A stretch of DNA of 64,000 nucleotides from NCBI GenBank assembly GCA_024349245.1, contig JALDNG010000874.1, forward strand, positions 1-64,000, given 5' to 3'. A program made the position numbers and the translations under genes. The notes below the pieces were generated by a model that was not told the DNA's origin, made no database searches, and saw only the letters and a list, made by a program, of their open reading frames with translations. This DNA comes from Neodontobutis hainanensis. Taxonomy: Eukaryota; Chordata; Actinopteri; Gobiiformes; Odontobutidae. Shown in pieces: positions 36,679 to 50,217 of the stretch. The first letter of the stretch is position 1, and each line of letters starts with the position of its first letter.

Positions 36679-38651
36679 CAGTTAAACTATAAACTGGTAC
36701 AAGCATCTCTGCTCCGGCTTAATGAACATTGTACGTTGTCTTAAAGAAAATAAACTCATTTTAATGCTGCAGGTTGTGTTCATCTTGAATGCTGTGAACC
36801 CTGACCTTGCAGGAGCGACAGAACTGGTGACGATCACAGCCGGGAGAGAAGAAGAAGCCACAATGAGCAGCAGGATGACTGTATGGACAGTGAGCTGTGC
36901 AGGAGTCCTGGGGGAAAACTCTGTCCCGTTCTCAGTCCTGAAAACTAATTCAATACTGCCTCTTGGTTTATGTCAGGCCAAAACCAGTAGCTTAAAATTA
37001 AGAAGTGTTTATGTGGGGCACTGAACTCTGAACTAAACTAATGTAAAACATTGAACTATGGAAGCACAACTGTCAAGTGCTACAGTGGTAATTTGAACAG
37101 CAAACAGCATTATAAAACATCATACTATGTTCACACTAGACCAAATCCTGTGTGGCATGAAGAAATGGAAACAAGCAAGTCCCTCTTGAATGAAGTATAG
37201 TCCTTGTAGTGAGATGGAATGCGCAGAATCTCAAAGCAGGTTGAGGCTGTGATGTAGTTTCCAGTTACTACCTCTACAGACAAACTTGTTGGCAAGACCT
37301 CCCAGCCTGTCCAGAATTTTACTAGATTTTGCAGTTCAGTTGGCGTTGCTAAAGAATGAATTAAACAGATTTTAAAATGTTTTATTTCCATAAATATTAT
37401 GGAATACAAATATTACTTAGTTTCACCTCCAGTGATGAACTCTTGGAGATAGCCCGATATGCGGAACTTTATGTCTGCTGACCAGTCGTCATCATCATCA
37501 TCTTCATCTGCTTGTGGCCAGGTGATTCGCTGCAGAAGAATCTGCGTCAACAAAAGGCCACATGAAAAAACATCCAGCCGTCAATTGCAGTTATTTCTGC
37601 AACCACAATTAATTGGTAACAATAAAATATACATGTATACACATTAAACTACCATAACTACCTACATGGGAAAGGGCTTAATTTCTGAGTTGCTCTAAAG
37701 AAGATCCCGACAGTGGATCGCATTACTGCCACAGAATTAGCTACAAGTGTGTGGAGCAGTGAGACTGAGATGGTTGTATACCGAGAGAGTCGCATGTCAT
37801 CGTAGGATTACGGTTTATATTCAACCAACAGCTGTACCAGATACTGCCCGTGACTTCATCAGTAGAACTGTTTTCAGGAACAGACACCTAATGCTTTTAG
37901 ATCAGTGGTTACTGAACAACTTAGACCATCCCTTGTTTTCAGCTTATGAACAACAAAGAAACCAGTGGACATCTGAGAATCTAATCAGCAGGACGGATCG
38001 ACTGCTCTACAATCAGTCTAGGACAGAAGAAGAAGTTTGAATCAACTAATTTGAAGATACCAAATAACTGATTTACTCCTTGGGGATTAATAAAATTGAA
38101 GTGAATAAGAAACAAGTTGTCTGTAAACAAAGCTATCAAACTTAGATGCAAGGTCACAGTGGCCAGTGCGAAACCACCTGACAGCACTGGAGAAGGATAT
38201 AGCATTATCATTCCAGTCCAAACGCCTTTGCTTCAACTTTATCTTCAAGTAAGACCATAAGAAAGCAAAATTACCTCTGGACAGATGTTCTCTGCCCCTC
38301 TTTTGGAAAAAGGATAGCTGCTGTGTCTGGTCTTTGAGTAAGCAAAGTCCACAATGGTGTTTCTTTTAGTCCTCTGCGCAGTTGCTTAATCTGTCTTACG
38401 ACTCGTCCAATCACCTAATAACAATAATAAGGAATAAAAGACAAGCATAATAATTGTAGTGGAGAGTTGTAAAATGTATGTAGTTTCGTTTTCAATTTTT
38501 TTATTCTCACTTCACTCACCGCATGAATTAAAAGTTTTTCAAAAACACTTTCGGTTACTTTTGTTCAGAGGAGGAAGGTCCCATGCATAGGCCAACTCCT
38601 GTATCTGCTGTTTTTCCTTTTCTGACAGGTTGGATTCTCCTTCCAACTTTT

Positions 38652-38684
<33 letters not shown>

Positions 38685-38688
38685 ATAA
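38652..38688. repeat. (TA)n microsatellite, HECT exon 11 acceptor, copy 3
   Basis: A run of about 37 bp with the same TTT interruption as copy 1. Confidence 0.8.
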
Positions 38689-40929
38689 ATACAGTTTATA
38701 TAAAACTTTAAGCAAAATTCACATTTTACCAACTACAGTTATAAAGAAAATATAGAAAAATCTAACTAAGACATGTCTGTTAAGAGTCTCAGTCAACCAG
38801 GCCATCTAGAAGAAAAAAAGGGTTAAAGCCAAAGCATCTGGACGTAGGTTTGAAGGTGAACCTTGTCCAGATGCTTTGGATTTAACACTTTTTTTCCATC
38901 TTCAAACTAAGAGATATGAGAGAAACATACAAGCTTGGTTGTGTCACGAATGTCGAGGTCCGGACAATCCTCTACAGTGACAGTTGATGTTTCAGGACTG
39001 CCACCAAGTAGGACATGCACAAAAGCTGGACTAAGTCCTGAAAGACATGGCCCTCCATGGAGAAAGAAGTGACCCATCATTCTCCCTGCCACAAGGAACA
39101 GGTCACTTTAAACAAGAAAGTGCGACGGTTCTCCATCAAAAGCCGAGTGACACTGCTATTTGCTGTGAAAAATTATGTTAGAAAGCAATTGGTTTTCTAA
39201 ATTTGTACGGATGTTTCAATATTTGTGAACTGTAAATTCTTAAATCCTTGATGATTCATTTTTATTAAATGTTTCATAATAGCAATGCATTATAATTTAA
39301 TTGTATAGCAAACAGCATGGGCATATATGCATAAAATACATACCAAAATGAATGTGAAATCCAAACTTTAATTTTTCCATGCAAGTTGAGAAGAAAAAAC
39401 GTGTAACCCCAAGTCCAATAGCAGTATCCCCTGTACAACAAAATTTTAATAGTAGGCTTAATTATTATTTGACAACTATAACTTTTATTTGGTTTTACCT
39501 TCAAGTCTGCAAATCAAGGGGCATGCACATTCCACATTGGTTTGCTTATAAAAATATAAGGGTCATGTCCTGTTCTGCAGGACTTTTCCTGATGTCCATG
39601 CATAGAGTTAACGGACTCTTCATTGCATGGATTTGGAGATAATACTCCGCACACTGAGATATGGCCTTACTTAAGTCACTAATAGATGACCAATCTAATA
39701 AGAAACAGTAAAAAGCAAATATAAGGGGTTCAATACATAAATCTAATATGCATGATTAAGAAATTGAATGTCTCTATCTTAACAATGCTTTGATGGCTGT
39801 TCTATAATTAAAAAGACACTTTGAATATCACATACCCATGGAAGTAGTCGCTGAAGTTATGGATGGTCCAGGAACCACTGCTTGTTCCTTTTCACTGGGA
39901 TAAACTGCAAGTGTCACTTGACTAAAATAAAAAAATATAAAAATAATTATACACATATGTAACAAATGCAAGAATGACAACAGGCTCGGTTTATTTAATG
40001 TCAAAACACTGTGAAGAGACAATAGAAACAACACTGATAAAATTATTCTTTCGTATAAAAGGGTCATTCAGTCTAGAAATTGAATCCAACCAATAAAACC
40101 TCTTTAAAAATTAGAAAATAAAAAGATACCTTTCACCACATGTAGATGCGTGCTGCTCTATCCGATCAGATTTAAACATTTTCAGAAAAACAGGACAGGA
40201 CTGAGCTGTTGGAAAATAGAAAGATGTTTTAGTAAAACATAATTATGTGAAAGGACATAAATATGAACTAGGTTCCTAAGTTTTAAATTATGGTGTAGTA
40301 AGAAGTGTAGGTTGTCGTAAGGACAGACAAATCATACATTGTTCCTCAACCAGATGAGCTGTGTCTTCCTTAGGCCCGTCACTGTCGACTTCAATGATCA
40401 AACAGGAGTAAATATAATACTTTAGAAGCTGCAGAGGTACAGCAACACCACACTTGTGACATGTGGCTTTTGCCATACCGCTGAAGGCTCCATCAGTTAG
40501 TTGTAGTGGACTTCTATCAAGATCTTCTTGGACAGGGACTATGAACAGTTTTTACCCTTGAGCAACAGACTTCAAGAGTCTGCCTGTATAACCAGCATCG
40601 TCAGGTGACACAAGGGACAGTTTACCGCTTCCCCATCCACCTGTCAAAATTAAAAATTATTTAAAAATTGCAGCCAAACATAGATTGCATAGTATAGTTT
40701 TTATAGACATTACTGCAATTATATTAAATAAACTAACCTTTGCTTCTTGTTAAAAAAATCTCTGCTTACCAGCTGCTTTATAAAGTAGCCATCCACCTGT
40801 TACTGTTTGCAGTTTTGGAAATAGAACTTTGAGGGCGTCACATAACTGTAGGTGAAAAAGTACAAAAAATTGACATTTCATCTCAAAACAAACTTATTTA
40901 ATATGCATTGCACACACAATTAATATAAC

Positions 40930-40932
<3 letters not shown>

Positions 40933-40979
<47 letters not shown>
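40933..40979. repeat. (AT)n microsatellite, HECT exon 3 edge, copy 3
   Basis: A run of about 47 bp, similar in length to copy 1. Confidence 0.8.
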
Positions 40980-40980
<1 letters not shown>

Positions 40981-41872
40981 CAGTCCTTGGACCCAACCCA
41001 GCCTGCATATGGGTCACTGTCTGGGTCACTTTCTCAAGCTCACTTGGAGTTTTTTCACACTGCTTTGGTAGCAAATAGAAAGACACCTCGAGTGCCTTGA
41101 TTTTTGGCTGGGATAACATTTGTTGCTGGAAAGCGATTCTTTCCCGGCCTTTAGTAAAAATGCCTGGAAATGTTCTATGGTGAAAAGCTTTTGATTAAAA
41201 ATTTAAATACAAGTTTAAGGTTTTTTTCATTAGGTAGGCAAATTTCGACTGGAGTGTTGCAGTACAGGTGGTTGGGGAAAAACATGCAGTCAGCTTGTTA
41301 GGAGATTCCTGAGACCAGTTTATACTGGTTTTAAGCCAGGTCCGTGTGTAAACATATTTAAAATGTTTTTAGAAGAAATTAGCATCTGTGGTGAGAGGAT
41401 AGAATTCTGAACAGACAATGAAAAACTATTTACAACATAGCCGTAAGAACTTACATTAAAACCTATAAATTAAGAATTTTACTAACTTGAATTTGCTAAC
41501 TGTATACTAATTTGCTCATTAAATAAACATACAATGTGAGGTACATTCATTAATGTATTCAAACCAGGCTCTGACATTACCTACAAGTAGCAGAGTGGTT
41601 GTCATTTGCCAAAACCATCTTAATTTGTAATAGTTTGTGGATAAGGCCAATTTCTCCAATGAAAATGTATTATGACCATGCCTCCAGTAGCCCCCATTCT
41701 GTACTTTAGGACATTCTGTTTACAAACTTTTAAATGGTCTATATCAAATTGGTTTAACATATGACACTTTAATGCCTGCAGTTTGATCTGTGAAAAGAAA
41801 GCAGTACTACACTAACAGAAAAAGCTGAAAGTTTATGCTAGTAAACTAGCTTTGGTTTTTTGGCCTCTTCTC

Positions 41873-44800
41873 GGTGTGACGGATCAACTGGCGAAGCGAT
41901 TATCTGGCGGCGATGCAGATGTTTTTGTGGGCGTTCTTCTCTAGGACCCCACTTTTACAAACCAGGAAATATAGGTATTATTTCGTCTTAAATTACATCG
42001 ATGTGATTCTTTTTACAGCGGACATGTCCATAATTGATGTATCTTTTGGTGTCGATTAGAAAGAACGAACGAGACGGCTTTGATTCAAGAGCGGTTTGTG
42101 GATTATAACTCGATGTAAACAGGACAGCGCTGTCACCAGTTGATCCAGACGATCTCCGTTTAACTTGCGTAAAATGAGAAACAGCCTTTAAATCAAGAAA
42201 TACTACAGACGGAATACTGGCGTGGACATGGTGCTTGTGCTGTGCAACTTCTTTTAAAACTTGTAACTGAGTTACCTGCAATCATCGCAATATAATCTGG
42301 TTCAGTACAATGAGAATAAAGTTGAGGCTACTCTTACTGTTATAATGTGAGCTCTTGTCTCTGGTCAGCGCTGGAGTCATACTGGCAACTAAAGCTGTCT
42401 TTAAAAGTTGTTTATCCCATGTCTTTATGACTGACTATGCTTTATGTTGTATGTTTGTCTTTGTCTCATGAACTGGTGAGCTGAAGAAAAATTTCCACTT
42501 TGGTAAACAAGAAAGTAAAGTTCTAATCTATTTTGTTCATTAGACACACTATAATTAAACACAAACTAATATAAATAAATGCACTTAGTGAATAAATATA
42601 CAGCATATAATTGTAGCTTCTGTCTCCCTCTGAAATAATAAAACATAGGTTTCTTCTTTACAGGTTTGAAACCTTTGAATGTTTGCTTCTGTTATGTTTC
42701 TCCTTTTGACCTTTGACATTAGAGCCTTTGTATTGTTCACTTGTGAGGTCTGTGTTGGATTAAAGAACTTCCACAGGTCTTAGACATCATGAGTTTACAT
42801 TTGTTCTTTACCATCAAACTTAAGAAAAATGCATTTATCCATTAGTTTATTTCAAAAGGAAACTCCACGACATTAAACTGGTTCTGACTCTTCACAGAAC
42901 ATTTATCTTTAATAGAGACTCTTCAAAGGCTGAAGACAGAAATGACCATAAAACCAATATTTATGAAAATATCAATATGAAGCATATAAAAACATTTCAA
43001 AAGGTTTATTGAAGAGAAATGACAACAGAAAACCTCTGTGGTACATGCATTTATTTGGTTTAACAGTGCAGACAGAACATTGTCAGGACAGTAGATATTT
43101 AAAAGCCAGAAAAAGTCCTGCTGTAGCAGCAAGTGACTCACACTTTAAACCACTTTTGGTCTTGTAGAAGAGAGCAGTCATTTGACAGATATGATACTTT
43201 GCCGAGACAAAACACAGTGACAAACTAAAGAAAGACGGTTTCTATTTACGTAGAAAATGCGCTCAGAATGACGCTTGTTTTAAACATGTTTACTCCGCAA
43301 ACCATTAAAAAGCCTAACGAGCAAGAACATGTAAACATTTCTACTTGAAATGCTCTGTTTTTACTGTTAACCATCACCAAGCTCACACCAAAGTCTAAAA
43401 CAAGTTGTTGAAATGTCACAGGTTAACTTGGGACTTAGCCACAAGACAACCTGACCTCAGTGCTCTGCTCTGTCCAACGACCGAGCAGCCAGATTGATAA
43501 ACCTTTACCTTTGTGCCAAAAAGTAGATTGTTCGATTACAAATCAGATTAACAGCAAACTTTAGCGATACGCAGTTTCTCATAATCAACCATGTTACAGA
43601 CTACAGTTGTTTTGAACAGGCGCGACACAGCCACCTTTCCCAGTTCACCTGAGCCAGTTGAATTCACACAAAAATATTAAACTACACAGTTGTCTAAAGC
43701 CTTGTTTGCTGTGAGTATTTTTCTTTTCTTTTACTAAACATAGTTTTGTCACTGTTGTTCATAAACACACATAAAGAAGTGAGAAATGAAGGAGAAGCCA
43801 ATTTCATTCAGTTTTGTATAATTTAATCTTTCCCTGTGATCCAAAACCCTCTCTGTTTGCCCCAGGAGTGAAGGGGTGAGTGGAAGCACAATGTAAGTGC
43901 TTTGGGGGTCCGAGAAGGGTGCAAAAGCACAATATAAATGCACACCATTTACCTCATTTTCCTTTTCAGATGTACTTAATATTTCATACATTTAGAAATG
44001 TATTTTAGATAATACATTTTTATGCATTGTCTATTGTTTTGCAAATAAATGCTAAGAGCGCTTTACTGATGTGTCACATGACTTTAACCCAGCTTTTATT
44101 CTAAACATTCTACAGAACAGTTTTTATGAGTCATGGCTTAAGACTTAATAGTGTTTAATTGTGCTTTTTTTGACAGCAGCTAAAAGAAGATCATTGTTAA
44201 ATAACATGTAGATTTAAAAATTACATTGGGTTTGACATTTTACTTTTTATTTTACTTCAGACAAGAAATCACCAAAATATGTAAAAATAAATAAAGTACA
44301 AAAACACATGAACAAATCTGAAATTATGAATGAATGCTATTAAGATACAGTATTGGTTTACATGTTGCAATTGTGTCTACATTTGATTTATGCCCTGTGT
44401 GAATGTTAAGCACTGTCATATTTGTCAAAGGTAGTTCAGAGAGAGAGGTTCTTGTGACTGGAAGGTAGTTGAAGGAAACCTTAGACTGTTCATATATCTG
44501 GAAAGGTTTAATTCATTATAATATCACAGTGTGTTCTTCAATGTGTTGTTCAAATGCAGCACCATGATACTTTTACAAACAGTTTGTGGGAGATGCAAGT
44601 AACGCTGAAGGTCTCTAGAAAGTTCAGCTTTACTCTCCAAGTAGAGAGTAGACTGGACATGATCTGAAATGAAGTTAAACATACCTTTATTAGGTTTAGG
44701 ATAATACAACAGTCGTTGGAGTCACAGTGAAACTGTTGACTGAATAAAAGACTTGTTAGTTACAGGATATATTGTACATTAAATTTAATTACACAGTCTA

Positions 44801-45372
44801 GTCTAAACTACTCACAAAAGTATTGTTTTTCATCACCCTGTAACGTTCAGCTATTTCAGTTCAGAGGAAAACAAACGTAATGTTGTAACTGTTAAGGCTG
44901 TGGCTAAGCTATTCTGCGACAAACAGCAAAACTAAAGACGAAATCGCGTGTTTAATGGCAATTATTACTTACATACATTACACCACATGCAACCGTTCAG
45001 ATAAGGTAATTTTAGTAAAACTTCACAATTGCAAAGTTAAGTCAAAAGCAGCTGTCGATGCATCACAAGTTAACCTGAAAGTTCACCTGAGAGTTCACCT
45101 AACGCTATCTGCTACAGACGACTCTGTCTAATCTCAAACTTACTTTACTGGAGTCTACGCTTTCCACGAATACTTTACCTTTGATCAGTTATATTGTCGG
45201 TAAAATCCACGCCCTTGGGACATTATTTTCACCATTATCACGAACATTACTCATGGGACTTAGCGAGTATGTTTTTGAACAGGCATCTCTCTAGCCACCT
45301 ACACTGTGTTTTGTTGTTGTTGCAGCTGCACAGTGCCGCCAGATAACCTGACTCCAGTTGATCCGTCACACC
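41873..45372. mobile_element. 3.5-kb non-autonomous DNA element with perfect 19-bp TIRs
   Basis: It is present only in array copy 3. The left end GGTGTGACGGATCAACTGG (41873-41891) is an exact inverted repeat of 45354-45372. After an 8-base mismatch block the termini match again (TTATCTGGCGGC). Copies 1, 2 and 4 have the empty site CTTCTCCCGGCTG or near it (one transition in copy 4), and no standard target duplication is visible. Inside are only short frames (for example 41988-42281 and 42923-43141, both minus), none with transposase motifs. A LINE/SINE-like tail motif lies near 43850-43960. The superfamily is not identified. Confidence 0.8.
43645..43669. repeat. Degenerate internal copy of the right TIR
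   Basis: CACCTGAGCCAGTTGAATTC, followed by ACAC, resembles the right end (AACCTGACTCCAGTTGATCC, then GTCACACC). The similarity includes an upstream TTTTGAACAGGC...AGCCACCT block. A TIR-like CACCAGTTGATCCAGACG also lies at 42135-42152. Confidence 0.5.
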
Positions 45373-46431
45373 GGCTGTATTGAGGGGACCAGCACATTAG
45401 CCCAAACCGCACGATCCTATCCCAGTGGAAATGCGCTAAAAAATTAAACACACCGCAGGCATATGCCATATTAGTTCTTACCTTGTCATTTCCATTTGAA
45501 GCGATGGTCCAGTAGAATGGTCCCTCCTATCCAGCGATAAAACATTTAGTATGGTCAGACTTCAAAATAATGCGTAAAGCACAAGTGTGTACTACACCTT
45601 GCCTTAGCTTCAACGCCGCTGTACTTGGCTGTCTTTCAGTCAATAAATCCAGCAAACGCCTGGCTGACTGGACAATTTCAACTTGGTTATTCTGAAATAA
45701 CACAAATGTTTATCGCTACTATATGTGACAGACCTTCAGTAGAAATACAACAGAACAGGAGTAAAACAGTATCTAACTTAGCACCCTTGGCGCATCAGTT
45801 GCAGGTCCCGCCATGTTTGTTGTAGGTTATTACCATGGTCATCCTCCATAGCTGCTATTGTCCCCTAGTGATTACTTAACTACTAGTCTATTTAGTGTGC
45901 TTGAGCTTTATAACATTTATTAGAAGTAACATGTGTTTTTTAAAAAACGTCAGATATTGCATGCTAGCCTATATAAACTTTGATATCGAAAGATGAACTT
46001 ACTGCAGTGTTGCTGCTGGCCGCCATTGTTCAACTGGCTTGCGCGCTGTATTGCTGTGTTTACCAACGTGACCAGGTCATCGCTGCGTGATTGGCTGAGG
46101 ATAGATCGACTCACACAATATCGATTGCAATTCCTCGGTACTCGGATGTTCCATGAACTTCTTTTACTGCGTATTTTACACTGTGAATTTCGACGGTTGA
46201 AGTTGAGTGGTCGAAAACATATCTATTTAATATTTATACGGCGATTTTTTTTATTTTGGATTTTGAAACTTTGGATAATATCTATTGAAATTTCTAACTT
46301 TGAAATTCAGTCACTAAAATTCAAAGACAAAAATATTCAAACATATGTTTTCAGTGATAAAAAAAATCAGAGTTAGAAATTCACAGGTATTTAAAATTCA
46401 AAGTCTGATGACACAAATAATCTTCCATATG

Positions 46432-47231
46432 TGTGCGTCTGCTTTGCTTCTCCTTGCAAGGATTAAAACCTGGCCATTGCTTATTAAATTATAATCTGTC
46501 TCCGTGTCTCTCTGGATAAATATAAGGACATAGAAAATTCTTATAACACATCTCCTTTGTCTTTTTAACATTAAAAACAGGAAGTGGTCACACCAGTTCT
46601 TTAAATGGTGGATCTCATGCATGTACCACAGAGGACCAGTCCTCTTTATACAGTAGGCTTAAGATCACTGTATCGTCAGAGAACTTAATGATGGGATTGT
46701 TGCACAGACGGCTCCTGCATTCATTTGTGTAGAGTGAAAAAAGGAAAGGAGAACTCACACATTCCTGTGGGACACCTGTGTTAGAGTATTTGACCGTAGA
46801 GAGAACACCATTTACTTTTACTTGCTGTTGTTAAGAAAAAATAAAACCATTGAATAATAAAATGATTAACATGCAAATCAGTCAATTTCTGGACCAGTAG
46901 CTGTGGTTGTACTGCCGAATAAAAGTCAACACATAAGTGTTTTATACGTGTTTGTAAACGAGCAAGTTGCAGGGGATCTTTAGCATGTTCACAATGATCT
47001 TTTCAAAACATTTCATTACAACAGATGTCAAAGCTACTGGCCTTAAGTTGTGAACAGCAGGACAAAATACTTAGGGTACAGGGATGATTACAGATTTCTT
47101 CCACAGAGCGGGACAGTGAAGCGCGATAATGATTGTTGATAAAATTGAGCACCAAGCAGCAGTCAGTTTGGAAGCAGAAGTCCTCAGTAAGATGGCAGGA
47201 TCTAGGAGCCATCTGGTCTGGCAGATTTTTT
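46432..47231 (-). mobile_element. Non-LTR retrotransposon RT fragment, copy 4
   Basis: Same LINE fossil. One G is missing near 47111 and one T is added near 47230 relative to copy 2, which changes the small open frames. Confidence 0.7.
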
Positions 47232-47680
47232 ATTACAGACATAAACTATGTAAAACTATGTATGTAACCTACAGTATGTAGGGTTAATAGTTGGACAACA
47301 AAAAGCAACTCCACTGGGGAGGGTCCAAGTTCTCAAAGTCATTGAGCTCATAGCTCTCAGTGTCATTAGAAGTAGAGAGCTGGATCCTGCTGGGATTCTT
47401 ATTAGCAATGCACTGGATCTATTGACAATTATAACACAGAATATATTGCTTTCATTAGCAACGTTTACCAGGTTTATTACTAGTTTAGAGTCTACTTCAA
47501 CTTTCTGGGTTAAAGCTGGGTTATTATTATTATTATAAAATCAACCTAAACTATCTAACTCTGTGGAGTCAGGTGTTTTACTGTAAACCAGAGGAAAGTC
47601 CCAGACAGTCGGTGGGTCATGTTTGCTGAAATGAGCTCCTCCTTATCCTAACCAGACTGCTTACACTGCTGATGTTTCAG

Positions 47681-48292
47681 AATGAGTTTTGACCAACCAG
47701 AGAAGAGCTTTGACCCTTTAGATCGGACCCTGACATTAGTCAATGGAAAGGATGACTTGGATCACTTTTGTAAATAGCATTGTTTTGGCGGCGTGGACAT
47801 GAACAGAAATGTTATAAAGATGTTTATCAGCTTGTCAGCTCCTGAGGACGGTGACGGCTTCTTAAAAGCACAACTCTCCTGTGGTCACACAGTTTCTCCT
47901 GAACCTCTGACAGAAACATGGCGCCACCAACTGGAGGAGGTATGAGCTTATGTCTATAAACAGAATTAGTTTTGCATTCAGACCCCTGACTCATTGTGTC
48001 GCTTCACAAAAAGGACCTAATATGACACGTACTGGTAACACATGTGTAACTTTAAAAGTACTCACATTTTTAGACATATCTGTGAAGACGGTGCAGCCAA
48101 CACTGAAAAAGGCTTCTTTTGTTTTTAAGGGCAAATACAGATTCAGATGCACTGCTCTGCTCAAGTTGAGTTCTGCTTTGTTTGTCCTAAGCTCACTCCG
48201 GAGTGGCCCCCAGACAGACCTCCATACCAGTGTGGCACAGGAACTAGACACCCCTTCTGCTCTGTAACTGTTATAAATGCAAGAATTAACAA
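47681..48292 (+). pseudogene. RBR-type E3 ligase exons R1-R2, copy 4
   Basis: R1 is 47681-47939 and R2 is 48074-48292. R1 has the shared TAG; the A-run in R2 keeps the GKYRFRCTALLK frame open instead. The A-run thus differs in length between the copies and sets which frame is read. Confidence 0.6.
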
Positions 48293-48659
48293 GTAAATAG
48301 CACCAATACCACCAGTTATTTTTGTTCTCATCTTTTATGCTCTACCAATGCTATACTTTACTTAAAATGGCACTTTGTTCTTTACTTTCTTCCCCTCCTC
48401 TTTTACCAAACCCCTCACCATTATGGCTACAGCTTGTCTCCACTAATGCACTCAGTAATATTATCAGAATGCATGTATTATCTCAGAGAAGCATATAAAT
48501 GATGAAAGTTTATTCTGTAAAATGTAACTCAGTGTATTCATATTTCATGTTTCATTTCTGAGCAATCATATGAATGAACTAAATAACAATTACAATGTCT
48601 CTGGCAATAAAGGAAGGACATAGCCACAATATCGCTCAGACCGCTGTGTAGACCTGTCA

Positions 48660-49440
48660 CAATCGCCAAGCAAGTTCCTAGTTTGTGAATCTCGTTCACT
48701 GACAAAGGCAATAAACGTTTTTCTGATTCTGATTCTGATCAGGTTTTATTATTGTGTCATGCTTGAAACACAAGCCCGGCCCAAATGTGCTTACAAGACA
48801 CTCCCAATTAAACCAAAGACCAGATACCAACACTAAATGGAGTGAGTAAAGCAAACCAAAAAAAAGTGTATCACAAAAGTAAAAAGCCAACCTGGTCACA
48901 ACATAAATTCAAATAAAAATTATTCTAAGACAAGGTAATCAAACATAAAATAGACTATACAAATGTCAAATTAAACTATGCTGAAACAAAATAAACTAAA
49001 AAGACTATACATAAGTTGATTAAAGCTACGCTAAAACAAAATAAACTATGCACAGTACAAATGTGAATAAATAGTGTATAGTGCAGGTTGTGTAACAGGT
49101 ATTGCACGTTACAAATATTGCACGGTGAGATTCCACATGATTGTGGAAATACTGCTTGGTGAAAAGAGTTTCTGTGTTAGCAGTGTTCATTGTAGAGTCT
49201 GACAGCAGCAGGAAGGAAAGCCCTGCAGAATCTCTCCTTCACACACCGAGGGTGGAGCAGTCTGTCACTGAAGCTGCTCTCCAGAGCTGACAGGGCGTCC
49301 TGCAGGCGGTGGGACTTATGGTCCAGCATAGATCACCCACTTACCGCACTGAGTCCAGAGGACAGCCCAGGACAGAGCTGGACTTCCTGATGACCTTGTC
49401 CAGCTTCTTCTCTCTCCTCTCTGTGATGCTGAGAGGGAGA
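48660..49440 (-). mobile_element. LINE 3' fragment, copy 4
   Basis: Same insertion. Here the KKLDKVIRKSSSVLGCPLD frame stays open over a 94-codon minus-strand reading frame (49341-49625). Confidence 0.6.
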
Positions 49441-50217
49441 GAGAAGACAGTAAAACTATTAAACACATGCACATATTTGTTAAACAGATGTACATTAAAA
49501 CTGAATAATGTGGTGTCTACCTTTGTGTGCTCAGGAATCCTCTCCAAGAAGCCTGAAAAGAAAAAACATGCTTTAGTCTCAGGAGAATAGATCTGGAGAT
49601 TTGAACAAAACAATCCAATATACATATCTTTTCTTTGTTTTCTTCTTTCTTATCCTCTTTCCTTTGCTTTTCATCTCTTTTAGGCCTCTTCCTGCGAGAA
49701 ATCAGTTTATTTAACTTGAATTAGACTCTTTACTCTTGTCTGTCCATGAAAGTCAGATTACTTTTACTTCTGTTACTTTTTCATCTTACATTGTACTTTC
49801 TTCCCTCTCCTTTACTTTTGCCCTTTGTTTACGCTCCTCTTTTTGCACAAGCTCCTCGTCTATAGTTTACTGCTGGGTCTCTTTAGACTGTCACCTTTTG
49901 GAGAAGCAGAAGAAAAACAGCAAGTGAAAGTGTAAAACATGTTAATCAACCCCAGGTACTGAATACTCACCTTTTATAGTTTCATTTGTTTAAGGAGAAC
50001 ATATCATTTGTATTTTTCACACAACACAGCAAAAACATGGAACAAGTCCAACTGGAAGAGCTAATGAACCTATTTAAACATGTCACACCACACTAAACCC
50101 TCTGACACACAACACACTATATACAATATTTACAAATGTTATACTTATCCTGAAATGACCCTGAGTCCTGCCCCTAAGTCCCAGCACGATTTCACTCAGA
50201 AGAAACACTGAAAGCGG

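Larger units (their letters stand above)
37131..46026 (-). pseudogene. HECT-type E3 ubiquitin ligase, copy 3, with TIR element in an intron
   Basis: The exon order is the same, with ATG at 46026-46024 and the stop codon at 37131. A 3.5-kb TIR element sits in the intron between exons 2 and 3. Exon 9 is in frame only here: an extra C near 39430 restores the LEG-DTAIGLGVTRFFF reading. Exon 5 has an in-frame TAA after SVAQG, exon 8 has the shared frameshift, exon 10 has both a one-base loss and the TAA seen in copy 1, and exon 11 lacks bases in a T-run. The terminal exon is intact. Confidence 0.72.
30002..46431 (+). repeat. Tandem array unit, copy 3
   Basis: This unit is 16,430 bp long because of a 3.5-kb TIR element at 41873-45372. 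It also lacks about 385 bp at 35669, equivalent to roughly copy 2 22307-22690. Four filler bases, CCAC, sit at the deletion point. The rest is collinear with copy 2. Confidence 0.92.
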
